From NCBI GenBank assembly GCA_002633005.1, contig NMRA01000139.1, positions 418,624-482,623 on the forward strand: a stretch of 64,000 bases of DNA, given 5' to 3'. Both the position numbers and the translations under genes were made by a program. This document shows, one piece after another, positions 26,941 through 38,900 of the stretch. The number at the start of each line of letters is the position of its first letter. The stretch's first letter is position 1. The notes under the pieces were generated by a model. It had not been told where the DNA came from and searched no databases. It saw only the letters and a program-made list of their open reading frames with translations. Origin of the DNA: Phoronis australis. Taxonomy: Eukaryota; Phoronida; Phoronidae.

Positions 26941-29900
26941 GTGAGTAGCAGGCCTTGTGTATACCCAAAGTCTCGACAGACTAAACTGACATGTGGTTCG
27001 ATGCAACTCTCCAGCTAAATGAAATGTTTGACGCCTGTTTTTAGTGTCGGCAAAGTGATGTAGTATATCCACAAAAAGTTACATTATTTGTCTCACTCAG
27101 TCACTGGGCGTGTATACAGAATTCTCAATATTTTCAAGAAGAAATTATTTGATGTCCAAAATTAAAGATGATTCTCCTTAATTCAGTTTTCATGAAACAA
27201 ATGTTGGAACTAACCATCAATGCTATTTTCACAGCCACAAGATGGATGAAATGTTCTGTATATTGCAGACACAGAGTTTACTTCAAACCTAACGAAAGAC
27301 CTCTACTATAGGTATATGAAAATTGACGGGGACAAGGTGTTCATTGGAACAAAGTAAGTGATTGCCAGTCTGGCACAATATGTTCTTTCCATTTACCGTA
27401 AACTCGCAGGTTAACGCCCATTCCTGGGTAATTGCCCACTGTTCAGGTAATCGCCCATTCCCCACTTTACACAAATTTCAGCTTCTCGGGTAATCGGCCA
27501 CCCCCAAATTACCGCTTACAGAACTTGCGCTTGAACTTGTGCTTTTGTCCGCACCTTTGCCTCAGGATCGAACTTCCATGTTGGTGGGGTCAACACAGCA
27601 TACTTGTGTATGATGGCCTTGAAAAGTGCAGTTTTTAACCGGAATTTGTGGAATAACTTAAGTGCTGCAACTACCTTTTCTTAAACTTATTAACTGGTCT
27701 TCTGTTAAAGTAATATAGGCCAACTCCGTAGATCTTTATAGAACTGACACTTTGCCACTACGAGATTAATCATCGTTCAGTGATGATCTCAATCAGACTG
27801 GGAAGTTATTCGAGCATACAAGTTCCACGCAATGCCATGGAGCATGTGATTTTGTTAGATCTCCCGGGTCGACCCAGATTAGAATTGTGCAATTTATCAC
27901 ACCCCCCTCTAGTTGCAATTGCACAGTTTGGGTCGGGCCGAGAAGCAAACACATCTCCGTCTCTCAATAACTTTTTACACTTGCGTCATTTAGCAAGCTG
28001 ACGAGGTATGGCATGTGGAGTATTTTGATCTAAAAACAGATCACAAAGTCATTCTTCTCAACGTTGTCTGCGGCTTTTACTCCTTGAAAGGAAAATCTGT
28101 CGGTATCAAGCCTCAGACAACTCGCGTGCATATTTGACATGACAAATATGCGCTTGAGTTCACGTTTCATGTTTGAGACAGCTCAACTCAGTTAAGTTTT
28201 ATTCCCCGAGTAGTGTAATCTCATCAGATGCCGAGACACTGGGTCACATTTGCGGCAGAGAATGACTCGTCCGTGTGTTAAACGAGGAAACAAAATCACA
28301 TAGCCACGTTGACTGATCTGAAACAGTACATGCTATTACAGTAAGTGAACTGCCATTCGAGTTTCATAAAGTTCCACGGTATGACATTTTGTAGCGCGCT
28401 AATGTATTTAAAAACATCTGAGACTTTCAAAGTTGAAATCCTGTTTCTGTTTGAGCCGTGAGAAACTTTGTGGCTGTGCGGTTCCGATGATTGACCGAAC
28501 TTACAAGTTCCATTCTCGAATAAACACCCCGTGCACCTGCCCAGTTCGGCTAAAATTTGGACGTAAGTGGCCACTGCTTGGGTAATCGCTTATCCCCAAC
28601 CTTTGCCAATTTTCGGTTATAGCGCCCTCTACTTGGTTAGTTGCCCAATCCCCTCTCTCAGGGTTTCCCATTTTAAGTGCCCAGGATGTTAACCTGTGAG
28701 TTTACTGTATAATAGTAGTAACCATGGTAACTGGGTACATTGAGTCACTGAAAGAAGTTTTGATAAGGATCACTTGTTGTAAGTACAGCACTCTGAAGCA
28801 TATCGCCTGTGATTATGGTGATCAATATGATAAAAATATTTTTGTACATACATGTTTAGCGTACATGGCACATTAAAACAATGAAAACTGTTCTCCAACA
28901 TGGCACACTGATACAATTGTGTGCTTTGAACTGCCACTAACCTCTTTGATGCCTGTCTCATTATCCAAAGGGTCACCGTGCACCTTTCTAAGGGTTTGGA
29001 ATTTTCCTCTTAAGAGGATTTGTCTATTTTGGATTCAGTTTCCCCTAATTTGATATCCAGTTTCGTTTTCTTCAGTTTTTATCATTATTTTTACTTTATT
29101 CATGCAAAAACCTTTATTTGAGTTAAATTTTACAACCCAACAGATATTTCTATCGTAATAAACGATGCATCAGCTTGAAAAATTTCCTCTTTTTTGTCAT
29201 TGGTCTATCCAAGCCCTTGTTTCTGGACGTGCCTGTTTTCCAGATAATGAAACTGTGGAGGATACATGTGTGGGCCTAGCAATGCCTAGTATGGTAGTGG
29301 ATGTTTGTATGTGCCCACATAGTTGTGTGTGGACGCATTATGCCGTCGTCTATGTCCGTCCGCCCGGCGTCTGTGCGTCCGACGTCTGCTGCTCTATCTT
29401 CAAAATCCTTTGACGTACGTTCATGAAATTTTGCAAAATGTTCCTTTTATGGATGGGATGGCATGAGTGAACTTTCGGATGGATCCGACTACCGGTATGC
29501 CCCCTTGTGGCAATTTTATTTTTTACGCTTACCTCTATATCTTCAAAGGTCCTCAACGTAGTTTGATAAAATTTGGCATATAGGCATCTATGAGTTAGAT
29601 GACGCTATCATTGCATTTTCAGATGGATTCGACGAAGTTTGCGCCACCTAGTGGCCATTTTTGTTGTTTTTGAGTCCGTTTTTTGACGTCCACCCCTCTA
29701 TCATCCCAACCGCTCTAAGAATGATTGTGAAAATTGGTATGTGTGTTCTTATGAAGAGGACGGCTAACGATGAGTTTCCGATGATTTTGACTACTGCGGC
29801 GCCTTCTAGTGGCAGTTTTGTTTTTTGCGCTTATGGCTGTAACTCCTAAACCGTTGGCAGGATCTTTACTAAATTTAGCAAATGTATTCATGTGATGTTG

Positions 29901-32900
29901 ACAATGGATGATGACGACTTTCGGACAGATCTGACTACCAGTGTGCCCCTTAAAAAAGTGTCAGTTTTAGCTTGGACATACACTAAGAAGACCAACAAGT
30001 AGCACTTCCGGACATGCATTAAAGTGGAACCCACAGGGTAAACGAAATAGAGGCAGACCAAGAATGACCTGGAGAAGATGCATCACCGGTGACATGGAGA
30101 GGTTAGGATACTCATGGAGACAGCCAGAAGGAATCGCCCAGGACAGAACAAAATGGAACTCTCTGATTCGTGGCCAATACCCTGGTAGGGGTGACGGTCA
30201 TTGATGATGATGATTTTATGAAGTTGACATCAGAGGACGATGACTTTCGAGCGAATCTGACTATCAGCGTGCCCCATAGTGGCAATTTTAATTTTTAACG
30301 TTTACGCATGTATGTTACTAATATGAAGAAAGGGGCTGGCATTCTTGCAATGATTTTCCGATGACCTCAACAACTGTGGCACCTCCTAGTGACAGTTTTT
30401 TATGTCATGGCTGTGTCTCCTAAACCCTCCGCAGGATCTTCATTAGAGCTTGCAAGTGTATTTATACGAACTTGACAACAAAGGACGACGACTTGCGGAT
30501 GGATCTTACTACTGGTGTGCCCTCTAGTGGCAATTCTAGTTTTTAATTTTAGCTCTGTATCTTCGAAGGTACTCAACAGATTTTCATGAAATTTGGCAGA
30601 TAGGCATCTATTAGTGAGTTGACGCTATCCTCCGGTCTGACGATGATTTTTCGAAGACTTCATCTACCGTGGCGCCTCTTAGTCACAGTTATGTTTTTTC
30701 TGCATGTATAGCGTCCTTGTGGCAATTTCATTTTTTCGTTTTCCTCGGTTTGTCAGAAGTTCCGTGACGGATTTTCATGAAATTTGGTAAATAGCTTTGA
30801 TGACACATACCAGTTTTCGGATGGATTCAACGTAGTTTGCGTCATCTGGTTGCCATTTTTATGTTCCAAATAAACACCCCTAGTAGCACACCATTTGCGA
30901 TGCATTCGTGGGCGCATTTGAACGCTCCGCGTTGCTCTTATATGCAACTTTTTGATTTTTGTATGAAAATCTTGCTATTTTTGGTAGTCCCTCATGCAAA
31001 AGTACATTTAAAGACAATTCCAAAGAGCATGTTAGAGACCAGTGTATGAAGCATGTGATCTGAAAGTTCCCTGTGAATCTGTCCTGCCATTTCTGATGTA
31101 TATTGTTACAAAATTATTCAAATTTGAACATTTTTGGTTATAGTTAGCAACAGAGGTTCTGCATTTTGAGCAGAGCTTGGAATAGAGAACTTCTTCTCTT
31201 AGGGTTTGGATTTCCTCTTATTTGATTTCCAGTTCTTCTTTTTGTCTCTTTTCTAATATTATTTTGACTTTATTTTTGCAAAAAATTTATTTCAGTTAAA
31301 TTTTACAACACACAAAAGTATATGTCTCGGACTATTTATTTGTGGAGCGATAGATCACCTGGAAATTTTTCCTCTTTTTTGTCATTGGTCATTCCAAGCC
31401 CTGTTTGAGAACCAGTCTCCTCTAATGAATAATAAGCATTGAACTGGTTCTCAAACTCCGGGACATCTGTTAGTGACTATTGCCCATTTTTGTAGGTTCT
31501 TACATAACCTAAAGCTTTACATTCAAATAAAAATTGACATATCTTGTTGAATTAGAAAGTTTTGCTCTTGATTTGAGGCGTAGTACACTGCAGTTTTCCT
31601 GTCATGTTTTAGTGAAAGCATGGTAGTCATGAACTCGGGTTACGGTAAAAGTTCCTGAATTTAGGACAGCGAAAAAATAATTATTTTGAACTTGTCCGAA
31701 ATTTTAGAAATAGGCATTATTGTCCGTCCGAAATTCAAGAAATATGAGCACGATGGCAAAATCGACAGTGTCCGAAATCTTAGAGAATTTCTGCGCTTAG
31801 CTGCCGACAATATTTCGATTTGCGGTTTTAGACCGTTTGAACAGTCACGCAGATTTGTGATCATTATTGCTGACAAGAAATTTACAAGATATCCTCAAAA
31901 ACATAAACAGCAATGTTACTGACTCTGAACACAATCAACTTATCAAACTTTGTGATAGGAAATATGTAGTATATTTGTCGTGTAACATGCCGTGACTGAT
32001 TATTCGCAGTATCCATTGGTGCTCAACGTCTTCACGTTAAACTGTTGGCCAACCAAACACAGACGACGCGACTGCAGTATCGTAACCCTAGTTTGTTTAT
32101 GGGGCAGCGCGTGCGACATACTTTTGAGTCACCTGTCACTCAAACAGACCACCGAAACAGCGTTCACACCAACGAGATGCATGTACATAAGGTCCCCGTA
32201 GTCTTAGCTGGATTACCTACCTGGGCAATTATTTGACAATTACAGGACTGATGCTTTATGCGACTGGGGTATAGTCAGTCAAAAGTTTGGAATCGTTATT
32301 CCAAAACGTAGCAGTAGGCCAGATCACAATTTAACCAAGGTAGAGTCTACATAGTTCTAACTGCAAAACACCACGTGCAAGTGAATTTTCAAGTAGGTGG
32401 CTACAAGGGCGTTAGCTTGTTCAACGCAAATTAGGTGGCTTCAAAATTCTTGACCTTGGTGCGAGAGAGTCCAAGCACTTCGTGTAGAATACAAAATAGG
32501 CTAGTAAATAGGATGTCAGTAAGGAGACATAAAGATATATTTACAACATGAACATTTTTAATGTATACTGCGCAACAAATTAGGACATGGATTTTTGCTT
32601 TTCACAAAGTCTGTTTTAAGTTGACACTGAACGACATCGTTTTGCCAATTCGGACCCATGGCATAGCGAAGGTTGGGGTGCCGAGAGGGCCGCAGGTTCG
32701 CAGAAAAAAAATTGAAGCTGTGAACCCAGGATTCAACTTGGTAACACAATGATCTCATCACCGGTACTTATTAATTAGCTGTTAATCCAAATAAAAAAGC
32801 GTCACACTATGGCGATTATGTGAAAGTCGGAGAACATATGTTTCATTTGCATAGTTAAACCACGATCAAGCGTCGCAAATATTTCGAGTCTGTGATTACG

Positions 32901-35900
32901 ACTGCCAAGAAAAGGTGAGAGATATACACAAACCATCCACAATGATAACTATAGGCTGCTACGTCTGTCAATACATTACACCGGTGGCAGTTTTAAACGA
33001 TGTGTAAGTAATTACCAATCATATGAAAAAGCGCAGTGTCCGAAATGTGAGAATTATGGCTCATGCCGCTAAAATTGTTGTGTCTGAAATTTGAGAAATA
33101 TAGTCAATGCCAAATTCGACCGTGTCCCAAATTTCAGAATCAAAAAGATTCAGTTTGGGGTTGGATTTAGGTGTCCGAAATTCGGGAGACTGTCTTAAAT
33201 CCAGAAATTTTTACCGTACTCATAAACGCAAAATTTGTCTCAAATCTTCCCAAACTGTGATATAGTGTCAGAAGGCCATCCATTACGATATGATTGGTCA
33301 TAGTTTTCGTAAACTAGACTGCTGCTTACTAATCACGGGTGATCTCTTAATTGTTGCTATGTTTGAAACCAGTTGCTATCATGGCTAGGAAAATGTGTTG
33401 AGGCATTTATTTGGGTTAGTTGGCCTATACAGTGATTTGGAGGTCTAGATCATAAGTAGACTTAGGTAGGAAGCAAATGCCTGTTTAAATGAGAATTTTT
33501 CAACTTAGTATGTGACCTTAACATCCTTTTGCTTCTTTTCAGTGGCTACCTTTTCACGCAAAAATTATCGAATATCAGTGTTCAGGTGAGTGGGTGTCTT
33601 GCTACTTTCAAACTAGTCCCTGTTTGTGATTGCACTGAATGTACAAAATAGGACCGTCTTGGTTTACAAAGCGACACTCGAATCATCTACAACACCGTAA
33701 TATTCATCACATTCTTTTTTAGCCACTCACTTTTTGCGCCATTGGAGTTCCAAATGTTTTTTTGATGTTTCCTTATTCCTCCCATGGTTCCTTTGGCTGG
33801 ATTTCTCTGATGGTCCTTCCAATGCCAACAAAGTACTATTGCTGTGCTTGGGCTGATGAATGAAAGTTGGATTAACTTGCCAAATAAGTACCTTCCTGAC
33901 ATCAAGCAAAGACTTCAGATTAATTTTGAAGTGAATGTATTTAATTTTAAACAGTTTAAATCGCCGGGAATACGCCACGTCTGTTTCTGACCTGGCGTGT
34001 GACAATATGGCTGACAGGTTTCTTAATTCCAAGACTAAGAAGAGCTCACTTGCTGTATAATGTGAGATGACCTTATTAACATCTCAGCTCATGTGGAAGC
34101 CCATGGCTTAATATACAGAAATGGTCAATATAAGCCCATTCTCGCTTTTTTCAATTGCCATATATGTTCATGTCCACCTATCACACAATTGAATGCTCGT
34201 ATTAGTTAAGACATTGAAATACCGTATTCACTCTAATAAGCACCCATGCCCCTATAAGCGCCCATGCCCCTATAAGCGCCCCCAAGCGTTTTCAGACTTT
34301 TCTAAAATAAGCGCCCAGGCCATGAATACCGTGTACGGTACATGCGAAAAATGCCTTACTTACAGTTCTACAGTAACGTCTTTAATTTATCAATATGATC
34401 AGGCTGTCCTGATAAACGCAGAATTTGTAGACCACAAGCCTTGCTGCTATGTCGGTATTTAGCCGTGACAGCTCTTCAAACTTCCGCCGTACTTCAAAAA
34501 GAACGCTGAAGTTTTGCAGATCTTGCGAGGGAGTGTCTTATTATGGTCTGACCTTTCAGAACAGACAGACACAGCGTACTTGTCAATGGGATTGCATTGT
34601 ATCTTTCCCATACAGATCTTCTCCCTCAACAGGAATCCAAATTTCTTTGTATACGTGAATACCGCGAATCGAAAACTAATAAAACTTGACCTTTGTTAAA
34701 AGCACGTGGCCAGGAAGCACGTGCTGCATACAAGCACCTGTCATCGAAGATAAGTCTTCGGGAACTATCTATTCATGAAACCGGTAGCATCGGCAAGAAA
34801 TAATTACTGGCACTTATTTCCGAAAGTGTGTAATATCTTAAAAAACGTTTGTGTTATTGTTAGGAGGAATTATTAAATTAATCGTAATTGGTGTTTTTAA
34901 AGTCAAATGACCCACTGATAGCGAACACTTCCGCAACCTTACACCCCCGGAATCTCCCTAAAAATAACTGTTAGACTGTCGTGCATCTAGTCACCCGGCA
35001 ACTCAATATTGGCCTTGCTGAGACAATTCTTGAACGTTTGTTAGCAGATCAACAAGTGCTAAATAAAACATGTTCTGCTTTATTGCCTGTGTTAATTTCT
35101 TTAGTCGCACACCTAGATCATTACATTGCGTTTACTCTGGCAAATGAACTCTGATGACACGCACACGCTCGCTCACTCACACACGCAGACAAACTTCAAA
35201 ACAAACATCACGTGACAACAACATTAATGTGTTCGTCCAGAGATTTTTCTTCTGTTGCGGAGTATGATCTAGGGCAGATTTGGATTTAATATGCAGTTAA
35301 TCCCGACTCCACAGGAACTTTAAAATGTTAGGGACGCTATTTTGAAAACTTGAGGACTTCAGGTAATTTGTTGAGTCCAAACTATATTTTTACTCAAGAA
35401 TTCAAGTTGATCTATCGGCGATCACGAGGCAGTGACGCATCAGTCGGCAAGTTTCCGCACTGAGATTTTCTGAAAAATTCTCGTAATTTAACAACAAAGT
35501 TTGATAGCAATTCACTGCAATTTTGTAGAAACTTTCATAGGTTATCGATGTGTCACAGAGCGTAAATTTGATGAATTCTAGCTCATAATTATGATTTCAC
35601 CTGTTTCAGGGACCTGGTTTCAACCACTTTGGGCTATAATAAGCACCCCACCTTCTTGAAGCAAACTTTTCCAAGTGCCCTGTGCGCTTATTAGAGCGAA
35701 TACGGTAGTTGGTTTTCAATGGTCAGTTTTTGAAGATCTGTTTCCCTGTTACTTAATACAGTATGCTGAGGGTATATTAACTTGGCGATCAACTGGAAAA
35801 TAAGTCGGGATGCTACACATGAAAAAGTCAGCCTTTTGCTGAGTTTTGTTCTAGTAACACTCGTGTAGGCGATAGTTAGAAAATAACATGACCCTTTTGT

Positions 35901-38900
35901 GTAGTTAACACCCAGATTGTTCCATTCTGTCCAGAGAATTAGTGCATTCAAAACAAGTAACTGAACAACACCTCAACAATGCGCCCTCTATGGAGGTATT
36001 AGTGGATGCCAAAAGTAATCGCACATACTAAATACAAAGTGGACTTGTCTGAGGCTGGTCATTCTGTCTAAATCCTTAGTTTCCACCTTCCACTTTCTGG
36101 TTGTGCTGGTTGCTATGGCAGCTGTCAGCTAAGTCGTCATGTCATGATGAAGAGTCTGTCTTGTCTGGTTGTGCTGGGTGCTATGACAGCAGTCAGCCCA
36201 GCCGTCATGACATGGTGTGGAGTCACTCTTGTCTGGTTGTGCTGGGTGCTATGACAGCAGTCAGCCCAGCCGTCATGACATGGTGTGGAGTCACTCTTGT
36301 CTGGTTGTGCTGGGTGCTATGACAGCAGTCAGCCCAGCCGTCATGACATGATGAGGAGTCACTCTTGTCTGGTTGTGCTGGGTGCTATGACAGCAGTCAG
36401 CCCAGCCGTCATGACATGATGAGGAGTCACTCTTGTCTGGTTGTGCTGGTTGCTATGACCGCAGTCAGCCCAGCCGTCATGACATGATGAGGAGTCACTC
36501 TTGTCTGGTTGTGCTGGTTGCTATGACCAGGGCTTGGAATTTTCCGCGGAAACGCGGATTTCCGCTTTTTTCAAATGTGCTTTCCGCTTTTTTATAATAT
36601 TTCCGCGTAAAAAAATCGGATTTGATATAAAATTTCCGCGGCAAATTCCGTTCTTACCGCGGCGTTGCAGATTCACCTCGAAAAGCGGAAGTTGCTCTTT
36701 ATGTTTCGGAGGAACGTAAATTGTCAACATTGCCGGGGCATCTGGGATAGCGTGGTGGATTTTCAATGGCGTCTCGTGTTATTCTTAAGCGCGGCGACAA
36801 ATACTACCGCTCTGCAGCCAAAAATGTGTGGGTTGGGAGTGTGGACGGGCGAGCTAAAAGGACGCAGACGCATGCTACTGATGGTGGTAACCTTTTTTTT
36901 TTTAGTCCTCCCGATTTTTGTCGGGGAAAGGTTTCACATTGACCATTTCAAGGCTGGTTATCGGGCATGATTTGGGCCGTAAAAGTTTCAAAGTTTCCGC
37001 GTTTTTTGTCATTAGTCATTCCAAGCCCTGTATGACGGCTGTCAGCCCAGCCATCATGTCATGATGAGGAGTCATTCTTGTCTGGTTACGATTGGCATGT
37101 TCCATGTTTGTGATTATGCTTTGGGACTTGTCATGAATGATGTGATTGGTGTTTTCTCTATGTCTTGTTACAGGCATTGGCTCCCCTCGAGTTTAAAAAT
37201 GAAGTGTTCACCATATTGCAATTTAGCATTCTAGGCGTGTTTCATGAGAAGAACTACGATTATGGGAAAGCTAACTGCAGAGACTCTGCTTTGCTATGGG
37301 TATGACTACAACAATATTTGTATTTATTTACTAAACTAGGTTGTATATTGATGTGAAAGTGTTTTAAAATATTGTTTTGTTGTAAAAAGTGGTGCCATGG
37401 CTGTACCTGAGGTTTTAACATTCCGGAGACTGCAAGGTCCTGGACAGATGTTAATTTTGATTGAGCAGTCTGCGGCAATGTGGTTTGTCCTGAAATTACT
37501 CACAAATTCCGAGAAAGAAATATTTTCTCTGACCATAATTAATTATGTACGCAATGGAATACTCACATCTGCTTTATGCAGTCATTTCCATTGACAAAAT
37601 CCTCTTAAAGGTAAAGGCAACCTTTTTTCATGTCATTTTGAGCAAAAATAGGGTTCGTTGATTATCCCAGACATATGTTTCAGTTACTTACAGCTTTTCG
37701 TAATTTAATTAATTACTCATCATCTACTCCGGAAGTGACGTTTTGGGAGGCAAGAATTTCGTGCCAATTTCTTCTCATACAGTCTGACTGTGAAAGCAGT
37801 CGAGTCAGTCATTGTTCTACCTCGGTTGTGATAAGTTCGGTTGTCGTTTGCTTTTGTTTACGAGTCAATCAACATGCCATGCTGTTGCTACCTACCAAGA
37901 TGTACTCATTATCGTCTCACGTACAGAGGAAGAACTGTCCCACTTGCCCGAGTGGATGGTGACTTGAGTACCCAAACTGCTTACATCCCGCCGTGCGACT
38001 CCCTCATCACACACGTGGCACCTTTCTGAATAGCTCCAATACAAGTCCACAATAAACTTATCAAAATTAGGCTCACCGATCTGTTCATTGGATGACGAAC
38101 TTTCCTTTACACTGGGTGTCAAACTGGGCCTGTATTCACTCCAACTACTCAACATCGCTGCAGGGCTGCTTACAGGCTCTGGGCTAGAGAAAACAGCACA
38201 CAGGGAGTTCCAGGAATTGCACGCTATGGGGTACGTTCGGAGGCATGGGTGACAGTAGATGAAGTGCCTCCAGTCACTGTATATAGTGGCCACAGCTCGC
38301 GAGGCTTCTCGCTTCAAAAACGCACTTCTCGGGGGTGGCGACGGGGCACTGCTGGGAATCAACAGTGACGGTATGGAACCCTTCTTCAGGCGTTGTTTCG
38401 CAGGGACCTTCATCAATTCAGCGTACATATCTCTGTCGTAATATGACGGCTGAAAATGCTTGCCACTGCTTTGTCCGTTGCGTGAACGGGTTGCGCTGTG
38501 TTCTTCACAGGAATGAGCTAGCCAAGTACGGCGAAGTGTGTCATCCTTCGGAAAGCGATGCCAGGTACCCAAAGCGCGTGTGAGACGATAATGAGTACAT
38601 CCTGGTACGCAGCAACAGCGTGGCATGTTGAATGACTCGTAAACAAAAGCAAACGACGACCGAACTTATCACATCCAAGGTAGAACAATGACTGACTTGA
38701 CAGCTCTCACAGTGTGACTGTATGAAAAGAAATTGGCGCGAAACTCTTGCCTCCCAAAACGTCACTTATGGAGTAGAGGACGAGAAATTAAATAAATTAC
38801 GAAAAGCTGTAATTAAGTGAAAAATATGTCTGAGATAATCAACAGACCTTATTTGTGCTAAAAGTGACCTGAAAAAAGGTTGCCTTCGCCTTTAACAGAC

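Noticed and set aside
36101-36322. Plus-strand ORF with repeating GCAGCYD-like and VLGAMTAVSP segments
   Set aside because: It comes from a 68 bp tandem repeat whose frame changes each unit; a coding repeat would keep a multiple of three.
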